64,000 nucleotides of DNA from SAR202-VII-2 sp965263165 (GTDB lineage Bacteria; Chloroflexota; Dehalococcoidia; Lucifugimonadales; SAR202-VII-2), in NCBI GenBank assembly GCA_965263165.1, contig OZ253584.1, forward strand, positions 496,001 through 560,000, given 5' to 3'. Below, in pieces: positions 1 through 9,166 of the stretch (position 1 is its first letter; every line of letters starts with the position of its first letter). Position numbers and translations under genes: made by a program. Below the pieces are notes generated by a model. That model was not told where the DNA came from, did no database searches, and was given only the letters and a program-made list of their open reading frames with translations.

Positions 1-3000
1 CGCCGACTTCGTACTCCCGACGCAGCTCCGATAACTTACGACGCACGAGATTGTTCCTTCCGACCGAGAGTGCTTGATCTCCCTCGTCGTACTCGTCACC
101 GGCGGGAGCATCTGGCGACCGCAGCACATCCAGCGCCCAACGCTGACTGGCGGGGAGCGCGGCGAACCTCGCTTCAGGGTCGAGCAACGCGTTGTGCGCT
201 GAGCAGATGTCAGCGGTGGCCACTGTAAACAGGTGCTCCAAATCAAGCCCATCAGGAAAGGGGCACCCAGGCTGCTCATGCGGGTCTATCAGCCGGAGCA
301 TCGGCAGGTCTTCCCTGGACAGGACTTCTCCAGATTGGGACACCATGCGCCAGTAGCGCTCATCTCTACGGGTTCGGCAGGCGAAGAATACCGCAGGCTC
401 CGCCAGTGTCGGCGAACGCTGCACGAAAGCTGCGCCGATTCCCCAGGGCAAGCCCTGAAGCCTGCTCACTTCACCTTCCTCCGCTGCGCGTCTGAGGTGA
501 GACCGGAAGAGTTCACCCGCGAACGCCGAACCACTCTCCCCGCCGCTCTCCTGTTCGTCCAGCAGGGTAGCGTCCCCACCGGAGAGACGTTCCACGAACG
601 TGCTCAGGTCAGCGTACACCTGGGATTCCGTCTCCACGTCGGCCAGCACCGGCGTTTCCATGCCCACCGAGGCGTTCGCCGCCATGATCTTTGCCTGGAG
701 CTTGGCCTCCAACTTTAGCAGCCGGTCTAGGTCGCCCTGCTTGGGAAGCAAGGTATAGAGATAGGCCGTGTCGTGGGGGCTGCGCAGACGGATGATGCGG
801 CCGTTGCGCTGCACGACCCGCTGAGGATTCCAAGGCATATCGAAGGAGAGCACCGCTTGGGCCTGTTGCAAGTTCTGACCCTCGGAGAGGATATCGGTGC
901 TAATAATCACGTCCACCTCTCCGCCGTCTGGCCGAAAGCCCGGCTCGTCTGTCACCGACTCTGGACAGAATCGCTCTAGCTCTCTAGTGCGGGCGTCGGC
1001 GCTGGTTTCCGAGCCAATGGCCACCGTCCACTTGCGGTCTCCCAGTACGTCCGGTTGGCTCTCGATTCGCTCCTTCAGATAGGCCGCCGTGTCCTGGAAT
1101 GCCGTAAAGACGGCGACTTTCTGCGACGGCGTTGTGGCCATCACTTCTCGGAGCGTATCTAGCTTGGGATCAGGGCTGCCCTTCAAGCTCTCCAACCGTG
1201 CAGACATCGTTGACAGGGTATCCCGGTCTTTCTCCAAGTCGGTCAAGAACTGGTCGTTGAAACTATCGGCGGCAATCCCACCTTCCGAGCCAGCCCATGC
1301 TTCGTCAATCAGGTCGGCACTAAGGAACGTGTCGTCTTCTCCTGTATTGCCAACCAGGTCTCTAATGACTTCCGGTGGGGGAGCCGCTCCCAGATCCGCG
1401 ATGACCCGGAGCATCACGTTGTTCCCATCCCTCATCCTGTTCACAGTTTGCAGGGCCGCATACCAGGACGACTCGAATCGTTTCAGCAGTTGCGACTGCA
1501 TGAGTCCAGCTAGCGCTTCTTCCGATGCAGACTCCCCTTCCTTGTCCAACCTATAGGCCGATGGGCGGTACCGCGCCATCGTCAGCCTGTCGATCCCGTC
1601 GTAGATGGATTGCACGATTCCAGGGTGCGCTCTGTCCAAGTCGTAGCGGCGTTCGTGCAGCTCCGGCTCTGGAAACTTGACCGGCGTTCCGTCGATGAAC
1701 CGCTCGTTCCGATAACGTTCCTTGATGAATGCCCGGTCCCGGCGCACCGTCAGGGCGTCGATCAACGGGAAGAGCTTCGCCTCCGACAGATTCTCTGACT
1801 TGGAGGCTCCTGCCTCGGCAAAGAACTTCCGCAGGCTGGGCACCCTCAGAGGCTCCCCGGTGAAGGCGCTGTCGTGCCGACCGAATAGCAGGAAGAGGTT
1901 GTGCAGATCCCACAGGGAGTTGTTGACCGGGGTGGCGGTTAGAAGCAACAGTTTCTTCGGCGTCCCCCCCATGAGCCGGTCCAGCGCCGCGTACCAGGTG
2001 TTGTCCACGTTGCGGTACGCGTGGGCTTCGTCGATGATGACAAACCGGTACACGTCCTTGTTCACCGGCAGGACCCGTCGCTCACCGTTAGGGGACAGTT
2101 GCCGGTCCTGGGCCAACTGCTGGTAGGACACCACGGTTCCTGGCAGGTTCGCCTCGCTGAGGCGCTGCTGCCAGAGGCGGTCGCGAAGCTGCGCCGGGGA
2201 GATGACCAACACATGCTGTCCGAGGTCCCGGGTGTATTCCCTGATGAATTGGACGCCGATCTCGGTCTTACCCATACCCACGCCGTCGGCATAGAGCACA
2301 CCGCCGTAGCGGTCCAGAATCCGCTTCGCCCGCGCCAACCCGTCCCGCTGGAAAGCGGTGAGGGCGTGCAAGTCAGAGAGAGACACATCGTCGTCCAACT
2401 CACCCTCGTAGAGTTCGAGCAGCGCACGCAGGAACACGGTCTGGGGGTCACTCTCCAAAGGCGGTGGCCGCAATAGCTCCAGCAGTTCCTCGCGGAAGTC
2501 CTGAGCGTCGTTCCAGAGGCGTTGATGCCAACCCAATGCCATGCCAACGACGTTGGGCTGGTAATGCACCATGCCTAACTCAAGATTGGCGGTGAGTCCG
2601 CCTTGCGTTAGGTTAGCCGAGGACACCAACGCCGCGCCCGCCCCTATCGGAGACCCGGCGTCGTTTAGCTCGCCGATAACGTAGGCTTTGCCGTGCAAGA
2701 AGCGCCGGATGTACCGACGCACCGCAACGCTGTCGGACTCGAAGAAGCGGGTCACCCGCTCAAGGACGGCTCGCCGGGCGGCAGGAAACGCCGAGAAGTC
2801 CCGCTCACGGCGCAGCGCCGACACCGATTGCTCGAAACGGTCAGCAACAGTTTCCCCTGTTGGGCCGGCCAACGCCTCCGGGGCCGCGCCTATCAACAGG
2901 CGGGTGGGCTGTTCCCGCTCCGCTGCTATCTGGGCCAGTGCGTCCAGCCCTTCCAAGCCAACATAGCCTGTGGCTACGTTCATCGGCCCACCGTAGTGCT

Positions 3001-3112
3001 CTGCCAGCCACCCCAACGCCTGCTGGTGGTTGCCGTAGTCAACATTGTCCACCAGTTCGAAGGGGCCGTATGTGTTGAGGAGATAGCTAGACAAAGCGGA
3101 GTACCGTCCCAT
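1..3112 (-). CDS. PLD-SNF2 family helicase (partial, C-terminus beyond window start)
   Basis: The frame stays open from an ATG at 3112 to the window edge, giving at least 1037 residues. The N-terminus (about residues 20-200) is a phospholipase-D-like domain with HGKAYVI and, later, SSANLTQGGLTANLELGM. A superfamily 2 SNF2-type helicase follows: Walker A ADGVGMGKT near residue 277, IIDEAHAYRN near 360, LTATPVNNS near 390, and a second RecA lobe with STDILSEGQNLQ and QRNGRIIRLRS near 770. Family knowledge: PLD-fused SNF2 helicases occur in restriction-like and DISARM-like defence loci. The start overlaps the end of the TcmP gene by 26 bases, so the two are translationally linked. Motif VI has Asn where QRxGR helicases often have Ile or Ala. 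Nuclease activity of the PLD half is not proven, because I see only one clear HxK-type motif. Confidence 0.9.
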   Translation of the reverse strand, partial: MGRYSALSSYLLNTYGPFELVDNVDYGNHQQALGWLAEHYGGPMNVATGYVGLEGLDALAQIAAEREQPTRLLIGAAPEALAGPTGETVADRFEQSVSALRRERDFSAFPAARRAVLERVTRFFESDSVAVRRYIRRFLHGKAYVIGELNDAGSPIGAGAALVSSANLTQGGLTANLELGMVHYQPNVVGMALGWHQRLWNDAQDFREELLELLRPPPLESDPQTVFLRALLELYEGELDDDVSLSDLHALTAFQRDGLARAKRILDRYGGVLYADGVGMGKTEIGVQFIREYTRDLGQHVLVISPAQLRDRLWQQRLSEANLPGTVVSYQQLAQDRQLSPNGERRVLPVNKDVYRFVIIDEAHAYRNVDNTWYAALDRLMGGTPKKLLLLTATPVNNSLWDLHNLFLLFGRHDSAFTGEPLRVPSLRKFFAEAGASKSENLSEAKLFPLIDALTVRRDRAFIKERYRNERFIDGTPVKFPEPELHERRYDLDRAHPGIVQSIYDGIDRLTMARYRPSAYRLDKEGESASEEALAGLMQSQLLKRFESSWYAALQTVNRMRDGNNVMLRVIADLGAAPPPEVIRDLVGNTGEDDTFLSADLIDEAWAGSEGGIAADSFNDQFLTDLEKDRDTLSTMSARLESLKGSPDPKLDTLREVMATTPSQKVAVFTAFQDTAAYLKERIESQPDVLGDRKWTVAIGSETSADARTRELERFCPESVTDEPGFRPDGGEVDVIISTDILSEGQNLQQAQAVLSFDMPWNPQRVVQRNGRIIRLRSPHDTAYLYTLLPKQGDLDRLLKLEAKLQAKIMAANASVGMETPVLADVETESQVYADLSTFVERLSGGDATLLDEQESGGESGSAFAGELFRSHLRRAAEEGEVSRLQGLPWGIGAAFVQRSPTLAEPAVFFACRTRRDERYWRMVSQSGEVLSREDLPMLRLIDPHEQPGCPFPDGLDLEHLFTVATADICSAHNALLDPEARFAALPASQRWALDVLRSPDAPAGDEYDEGDQALSVGRNNLVRRKLSELRREYEVG

Positions 3113-4181
3113 TCGGGTATGTGCCGGAGCGCTTGCGTGTGCCGCTCTTGACCTCAATCTTGCCACTAGCCTCCATCGGCTTCAGGGTCTTGACTTTGAG
3201 ATGGCTGGAATGGAAGTCTGTCGCATCGGATTTCACAAAGTCTTCCACAGCCTCTATCTTCTGCCATCCTTGCTTGCTGAACTTCTCCACAAGGGCTTCC
3301 TGTAACGGGGTGAAATCCAGGAAACCTGGGCCGAGGGTAAGCTGACCTAACTTGCCGCCCCTAAACTTGAAGTCACCGAATGGAGCGACCTTCCAGATCG
3401 CCTGCTTCATCTTGTCGCACCCATCCAAGCTCTTGGTTCCAAAGAAGATTGCATAGACAAGCTGACTGCCTTCGTAAAGCTCAAAGTGAAGGACGTACTC
3501 CGCACCGTTTGCCTTCAGTTGGTCTCTGTATAGGCCGTAGAAGAAGTCCTTCCTCTCTTTCCCCTCTGGGATATCTATACCTTGACGCCAATCCAGGCAT
3601 CCGAATAACTCGTCTAAGTGCCTCTCAAAGTTGAGATGTTCCCTGAATCTATTGATGTAGCTGTACATGAAAGAGATGTACACTTCCGATTTCGGGTTCT
3701 CCAGGATTCTTCCAATGACGCTCATGGGTGTCTCCGAAACGCCGAAAGGGTCAATCATCACAAATGCCGGGGCCAAGAGGGTGCGCTGCTCGTTGAGGCT
3801 GTTTAGAGCATCTGTCAGCGTCGCGTTGAAGGCATCATTGATCACGGTATAGTCGCAATTGGAAGGCAACTGACTATCCAGACCACTAAGTACCTGTTCC
3901 AAGTGGGTGCTACGCCCCACATCCTTCTCGATAAAGAGGTACTTGACTTGACTCTGCATTTGGTTCTTGGCACGGTGTTCGACCAATGCTCTCAATGCAA
4001 TGACCGGAGACCCCGGCTCACCGCCTGAGTATTCTCCCGGACCCGCGAAAGCGTCAATGAACAGGACCCGGCCGTTCCACTTGGTCATGATTGGCAGCCA
4101 GGCCCCCATATACTGGCCAAGGACCTTATGCTTTCCCAATGTATGGGCCTCTAGGGGCCACATGGTAGTGTCAGGAGACAT
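3087..4181 (-). CDS. tcmP: Three-Cys-motif partner protein TcmP
   Basis: This 364-residue protein has the features of the TcmP family: FIDAFAGPGEYSGGEPGSP near residues 40-60, a VMIDPFGVSETPMS segment near 140, and a C-terminal winged-helix-like Lys-rich tail. TcmP proteins are regularly encoded beside DUF5131 (phage Gp37/Gp68-type) three-Cys proteins, as here, where the two reading frames overlap by 11 bases. Biochemical function is unknown. The Rossmann-like FAGPG and DPFG motifs suggest a nucleotide- or SAM-binding fold, which is inference. The pair sits between a methylase and a helicase in one leftward operon, so a role in the same modification/defence process is plausible. Confidence 0.85.
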   Translation of the reverse strand: MSPDTTMWPLEAHTLGKHKVLGQYMGAWLPIMTKWNGRVLFIDAFAGPGEYSGGEPGSPVIALRALVEHRAKNQMQSQVKYLFIEKDVGRSTHLEQVLSGLDSQLPSNCDYTVINDAFNATLTDALNSLNEQRTLLAPAFVMIDPFGVSETPMSVIGRILENPKSEVYISFMYSYINRFREHLNFERHLDELFGCLDWRQGIDIPEGKERKDFFYGLYRDQLKANGAEYVLHFELYEGSQLVYAIFFGTKSLDGCDKMKQAIWKVAPFGDFKFRGGKLGQLTLGPGFLDFTPLQEALVEKFSKQGWQKIEAVEDFVKSDATDFHSSHLKVKTLKPMEASGKIEVKSGTRKRSGTYPNGTVLRFV

Positions 4182-4944
4182 GCGGGCGTCCTTTCACTGT
4201 CTCCGGGTACTCGCGCCATTGGCGACCATCCAGAGTTGCCTCTTCTCCCGAACGCTTGCCACGGCGACCGCCCAGTTGCTTCAGGAAGAAGGCCACGCCT
4301 GCCGCAAAGGATTGGTCCCGCAGATCCCGCGCCCATTCCATGTCCATCGGTCTGGCGGCGGGGCCGCTCTCTCCTCCGGCAATGACCCAATGCAACGCGC
4401 CAGAGTCAAGCCACTGACGAAGATCAACGGCCCCTAGCAGCGGCTCGACCGAGACAAAGCGTACCGCCGCCGGCAGCCGCGCCAGCACTGTGATGCGCGG
4501 GGCATACTTCTGGCTCTCAACCGACGTCCCGATCCACACGCCATCCGGCCACTCGCCATTGTAGCGGGCCTGGTTGCTTTCCCACCACCCGACAGCTCGC
4601 CCCGGGCGCTTTGTGAGGATTTGGAAGACGTGCCCTCGGTGCTCCGCCGCCGCGCGCATTACGTCGAAAATGTCGTTGATGAACTCGTAGGGCACGCGGG
4701 GATGGAATACGTCCGACATGCTGTTAACGAAAACTCTGCGGGGTCTTCCCCAAGTCAGTGGAGCGTCTAGCCGCTCCGGCAGCAGCCGTACCTCTCGTGG
4801 GTCTCCCTCATAACCGGGCACCCCCATTGCCGTCAGCCGCGGGTATAGCGCGAACATATAGCAGTGGTCACAGCCGGGCGACACGCGGGTGCAGCCCGTC
4901 ACCGGATTCCAAGTCTCATCAGTCCACTCTATCGTCGATGCCAT
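4171..4944 (-). CDS. DUF5131 (Gp37/Gp68-type) three-Cys protein
   Basis: This 257-residue protein opens with TIEWTDETWNPVTGCTRVSP and then GCDHCY, the family's C-x6-C-x2-C cluster. FVNSMSDVFHP, FQILTKRPGRA, WIGTSVESQ, RFVSVEPLLG and WVIAGGESG follow; these are the conserved blocks of DUF5131. The cluster resembles a radical-SAM Fe-S site, but the spacing is not the classical CxxxCxxC, so catalysis is inferred only. It is encoded 72 bases after the methylase stop and overlaps tcmP by 11 bases. It is known from phages and defence islands as the obligate neighbour of TcmP. Confidence 0.88.
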   Translation of the reverse strand: MASTIEWTDETWNPVTGCTRVSPGCDHCYMFALYPRLTAMGVPGYEGDPREVRLLPERLDAPLTWGRPRRVFVNSMSDVFHPRVPYEFINDIFDVMRAAAEHRGHVFQILTKRPGRAVGWWESNQARYNGEWPDGVWIGTSVESQKYAPRITVLARLPAAVRFVSVEPLLGAVDLRQWLDSGALHWVIAGGESGPAARPMDMEWARDLRDQSFAAGVAFFLKQLGGRRGKRSGEEATLDGRQWREYPETVKGRPHVS

Positions 4945-5016
4945 CGCGACACACCTCTCAATAGTCTACGGTGCAGCACCGTAGACCGAAACAGGCTCAT
5001 GTCACACCGCCTTTGC

Positions 5017-8000
5017 CTACAGGCCCTCGAACTTCTCCAGCACTTGCCGCCTGTAGGCAGGGCTGACCGCATTCTCGGTGAAGTCGGTGAACATGAAGCG
5101 GAGCTCGTCTATGGTCAGGCGGTAGGCGCGAGCAACCAGTGCGTCTACCTCTGCCCGCATGTCGTTGTGCTGGCCGTCGGTCAGCGGCCCCCACTCCACC
5201 CCGGCCTCCACCGCGAACTCGGCGAACCGATCATCCAGGCAGGACAGCCGGGCCGCCAACCTGCCGATGCGCTGCCAAGGGGTATCGTTCAGTGGTGGGA
5301 AGGTGAGCATGTTGAGTATGAAGTAGTTCAGATTCGTCTCAACATATCTGCGAGCCATCCAGTCAAAGGGCAGGCTATTCATGGCCCCCAAAACATTGGC
5401 CTGAGCCAAAGCACTCCACTCCGCGAATATCAAGTACGGGGCTTTGTTCGTCAACGGCACACGGGGTGGGATTAGGCAAGCAAGCACCGTCCGAGAGTTG
5501 GTCCGGTTAGTCACGTCCCGAAACGCTATGCGACAGTGGTTCATCGGATGCGTGTCTGGATCGGCAAGGAAGTCCGTAGGGAACATTCGTTTGAAGACGG
5601 GAGACCGCACTCGCTTGTTCTGCGCGAATGTAAGAACGTCATTCCACACAGCGTATCCGGCGGGTTCATTGCCATGTGGTGCGTACTGATTGAAGGAGCG
5701 GCCCTTCCATACGGGGACGCCTTGAGTGTGTGAGAAAAGGGCGCGCTGCTGCGTCTCATGCAATTCCGTATAGGGAGCTAGATGAGACGCAGCAGCGCGC
5801 CCTTTTCTGTTTTTTTGGTTTTCGGGGTTCTGCAAGCTATCGAACTGCACACCTCGCCGGAGTTTGGCGAGCACGTCGGCGTGCACTTGGCTTGGCATCA
5901 GGGGCACTACACAGGCGCTTCCCAGGGAGGACGTCGGGATGGTAATCCCATCTCCTTGAGCGGACGCCTGAAACTCGTCAAGGTTTGCTGACGGACCGGT
6001 GACTTGAAAGGCGGCCTGACCAGTTGGAGTGCGGCGTTGGCCAGTCAACAGCGCTATCGTGTATTGTGGATGAATAGTGAACGCCCAACTTCGGTTATTC
6101 AGCAGAAGGTCGAGACGCCGCACGCTGTTACGGGTAAAGAGCCATTGCCTGAAGCGCCTGGCCCCTTCCGCAAGAAACGCACTTCTGGGCAGCACCACGC
6201 CCAGCCGCCCATCTTGCCTGACGAGGTGGCTGTATCGCTCGGAAAAGAGCTGGTAAAGGTCCCTGTCGCCCATGCTCCAAAGGTGGTACTCCCCGCTCTT
6301 CCAGAAGAACTGCCGCAGTGTCGCCATTTGTTCCTGCTGTACCTCAAGCTCCCCCCGCCAGCCAGGATTCTCCAAATCAAGCTCGGCAATACGCCTTCTT
6401 CTATCAGCCAGATTCGACCATCCCCGTAGTCCCGGCTCGCGCAGAGCGTAGAAAGCGAGTTCCTCTACGGTTATCTCGTTCCACGGAGGGTTCCCAACTA
6501 CCACGTCGAAGCCGGGGCGCTCACGGTGGAAGACGTTCGGGAACTCCAACGGCCAGTGAAAAAAGCGGTAGCGTCGCGCAATGTCTTGGGCTTCCTCCAA
6601 GGCTTTGTCTACGTTTTCTGGCAGTCCTTGCTTACGCTCAACGATAGCCTGCCCATGCAGTTCCAGCATGTGCCGAGAGCCAACTCGCTCTTGGCGTTTC
6701 CCGCCGTCCTTTGCGATGAAGGTGTTCTCGACCGTTAGCCCCAGAGGGTCCGCGGCCCACAGCTCGAAGGCGGTCCGCAATCCTGCGGTGGCGTCGTGCA
6801 ATTCGGCGCTCAGCTCCTCGGAGCGCTTCACCTCGTCGGGGGTGCGGTCCGGGTTCTCGGCCAGCTTGCGTTGGAGATCGGCTGCACGGGTCATGGCCTC
6901 GGTCACAGCCTGCCCGGTGAACAACGGGCTGTCGCTGGCGCCGACGACGGACGGGTCGGCCACGCCGATGAGGGCGTCGCCGCACTTGAGGTTGCTGCCC
7001 AGGTAGGAGAGGGCCAGGCCGGGTACGAAGGACGCCAGCCACAGGGTGACGTTGGCGACCTCCACCGCCATAGGGGAAAGGTCTACGCCGTAGATGCAGC
7101 GTTTGAGGATGAGCCTCCGCAGCAGGTCGCCATCCTCCGGTTGTTGGGCAATCGGCCCGCTGTCCTGGCTCAACTCGCTGAGCAGCTGGGCAATGCCGGG
7201 CAGGCCGCCGACCTCGGCGAGGAAGATTTCGATACGGTCGGCCATCATATCCAGGGCCGCGGTCAGGAAGTGGGCGCTGCCCATCGCAGGGTCCATCACC
7301 GAGAAGTCGAACATCCGCAGGGCTGCCTCGCTGGGGTCCCGCTCCGCCAGCTTCCTGATCCCGTCCAGATGGTCGTTTAGGGCAGGCAGCAGCGAATGGT
7401 TGAGCAGGTGATCCACGAACTCATGCCGCGTATAGAACACGCCACCGGCCTTCCGCCCGCCCGTCTCGGCTTGGTAGTAGAGCTGCGCCCTCGTTACCTC
7501 CGGCTGCTCGCCGGCGCGGACGGGGCGGAACACATCCTGCCTGGAATCGTAGGCCAGGTCTTCGAGGGCGCGAGTTAGCCTCATGGTGAGCAGTGCTTCG
7601 TATATGGCCCCCAGGTGGCCGATCTGCAGTCCGGCATAGTCCAACCCTGGAGTGTCGGGTTTGTCCGTCTCGTAGGCGATGGCCGCGAGTGCAGGAGCGA
7701 GATAGACATCGGCGATTTCGGCCCGTTCCAGCAATGCGCTGCCAGGGAAGCCATCGGCAGCAAAGAGGCTGCCGTTGTAGGCCGGTACTCCGGCCGATCG
7801 GTCTCCGGTGCGCACCATTCGCACCAGTGTCCGAAGTCGGTCCCACCGCTGGGTGGCCCTCCGGCTAAGCGACGACATCTCCAGCCGGGAGTCCTCTGCA
7901 AGCTGACGTGCGCTGTGGGGCCGATAGGCCGCCGAGCCGATGGGCAGGTAGCCACGGGCTTCGGTGTGCAGCAGGAACATGAACCTGAACACCAAGGTCA

Positions 8001-9051
8001 GCGCAGCCTCCTCTATCTGCCGGAGTTGCTCCCGGTGGCGTATATCCGCGCCCTGCGATTCAAGAAACTCGCCGAGCCCCCGTGCGATATTAGGCAGCGC
8101 GTCCTTGATGAGCCGTTCCTCAAGGCCCTTCCGCAGTTCCTCGCCGAAGTCCTTCGCCTCACCGACCCAATCGGTCAGCCAGCCGTTCTCTTTCAGCGAT
8201 TCGGGCGCGAGCAGGCCGAGGTAGAGGCGGTCCTTCCGCTCCAACTCGCCAAGGTCTATCTCCATATGCTGACCGGTGGCAGGCCCCACTGGAGGATGCC
8301 GCTGGAACAGCCGATAGCGACCCTCTGCTGTCAGTACGCCCCAATGCGCCCCATGCTGCGCGCAGTCGGACAGCACCATGCCTTCGGGCAATTCTCCGTT
8401 GTCCGTGAGACGGCTGAACTGGGAGGCGTCCCGGTGAGGATGCACCACAGCAACCGGCGCGTCGCCGTGCCGCAACAGGTAGCCGCGCTGGGGAAGCTGC
8501 TCCACCTGGTAGCCCATGCCTTGGAACAGTGAGCGCCATCCAATGCTGCCGGTAGGTGCGATACCTTCAACGGCGCCGGACAATCGCTGCTCGTTGATGG
8601 GCCGACGCAGGCGCTCCCGCATGAAATGAGGCGTGAGGAGATCCTTGACCCGCAGCCCGGGAACCACGGCCTCCTCAAGACGACCGAACTCCCTGGCCAG
8701 GAACGACGCCGCTTCACGGGCCGCCAGACTGCGGCTCGTCTCCAACAGGTGGAGGACTTGACTGAGTGGCAACTCCCGAACGGGCCGGGCATCCTGCGGC
8801 CCGGCTACCCGCAGTTTGTTTACGTCGCCCGACGGGGCCAGCAAGACAACCGGATAGGCTTGACGGCCTTTCCGTGCTTCCCACAGCCTCCGTAGTTCCA
8901 CATCGCTCGCTGCATCATCGAACCACAGAAGATGGTAGGCAGGCGTCTCCCAGACCGTTGCGGACTGCCCAGCCTGCGACGTCCAGTCGCGCCCAAGGCC
9001 GAATGTGGCTTCGAGGCGTACGGATGTCTGACTGGCTGTAGGTGATGTCAT
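5017..9051 (-). CDS. Large adenine-specific DNA methylase (Eco57I/type IIG-like)
   Basis: This 1344-residue protein holds an N6-adenine methyltransferase core: motif I as DPAMGSAHFL near residue 590 and catalytic motif IV as VVGNPPWNEIT near 852. A long C-terminal region with ELHETQQRALF and GVPVWKGRSFNQY is characteristic of the target-recognition half of Eco57I-, PglX- and DrmMI-type enzymes. The N-terminal 450 residues have no motif I recognise, and no PD-(D/E)XK signature stands out. It is the first gene of the leftward operon; ATG 9051 follows a weak AGAGGG. Likely role: host DNA protection and/or target recognition in a restriction-like system together with the helicase. A perfect inverted repeat interrupts the codons for residues about 1081-1106 without breaking the frame. 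Confidence 0.88.
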   Translation of the reverse strand: MTSPTASQTSVRLEATFGLGRDWTSQAGQSATVWETPAYHLLWFDDAASDVELRRLWEARKGRQAYPVVLLAPSGDVNKLRVAGPQDARPVRELPLSQVLHLLETSRSLAAREAASFLAREFGRLEEAVVPGLRVKDLLTPHFMRERLRRPINEQRLSGAVEGIAPTGSIGWRSLFQGMGYQVEQLPQRGYLLRHGDAPVAVVHPHRDASQFSRLTDNGELPEGMVLSDCAQHGAHWGVLTAEGRYRLFQRHPPVGPATGQHMEIDLGELERKDRLYLGLLAPESLKENGWLTDWVGEAKDFGEELRKGLEERLIKDALPNIARGLGEFLESQGADIRHREQLRQIEEAALTLVFRFMFLLHTEARGYLPIGSAAYRPHSARQLAEDSRLEMSSLSRRATQRWDRLRTLVRMVRTGDRSAGVPAYNGSLFAADGFPGSALLERAEIADVYLAPALAAIAYETDKPDTPGLDYAGLQIGHLGAIYEALLTMRLTRALEDLAYDSRQDVFRPVRAGEQPEVTRAQLYYQAETGGRKAGGVFYTRHEFVDHLLNHSLLPALNDHLDGIRKLAERDPSEAALRMFDFSVMDPAMGSAHFLTAALDMMADRIEIFLAEVGGLPGIAQLLSELSQDSGPIAQQPEDGDLLRRLILKRCIYGVDLSPMAVEVANVTLWLASFVPGLALSYLGSNLKCGDALIGVADPSVVGASDSPLFTGQAVTEAMTRAADLQRKLAENPDRTPDEVKRSEELSAELHDATAGLRTAFELWAADPLGLTVENTFIAKDGGKRQERVGSRHMLELHGQAIVERKQGLPENVDKALEEAQDIARRYRFFHWPLEFPNVFHRERPGFDVVVGNPPWNEITVEELAFYALREPGLRGWSNLADRRRRIAELDLENPGWRGELEVQQEQMATLRQFFWKSGEYHLWSMGDRDLYQLFSERYSHLVRQDGRLGVVLPRSAFLAEGARRFRQWLFTRNSVRRLDLLLNNRSWAFTIHPQYTIALLTGQRRTPTGQAAFQVTGPSANLDEFQASAQGDGITIPTSSLGSACVVPLMPSQVHADVLAKLRRGVQFDSLQNPENQKNRKGRAAASHLAPYTELHETQQRALFSHTQGVPVWKGRSFNQYAPHGNEPAGYAVWNDVLTFAQNKRVRSPVFKRMFPTDFLADPDTHPMNHCRIAFRDVTNRTNSRTVLACLIPPRVPLTNKAPYLIFAEWSALAQANVLGAMNSLPFDWMARRYVETNLNYFILNMLTFPPLNDTPWQRIGRLAARLSCLDDRFAEFAVEAGVEWGPLTDGQHNDMRAEVDALVARAYRLTIDELRFMFTDFTENAVSPAYRRQVLEKFEGL
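5733..5808. repeat. Perfect 27-bp inverted repeat inside methylase gene
   Basis: Bases 5733-5759 are the exact reverse complement of 5782-5808, with a 22-nt spacer. On the coding strand the right-hand arm (5782-5808) encodes RKGRAAASH and the left-hand arm (5733-5759) encodes the family-conserved segment ETQQRALFS. The frame is intact. The symmetry could come from a replication template switch copying one arm, an in-gene palindromic element, or assembly error. Confidence 0.95.
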
Positions 9052-9166
9052 CGACCCTCTCTTGATTGTTAGCTCAGGAGCACAGCGCCTTTGACATTAT
9101 CCAAGTTTCGCTGTAGATTTGCAAGTAGTTGCTTTCTCGCCCAGATGTAACCCTGGGATATGTACA

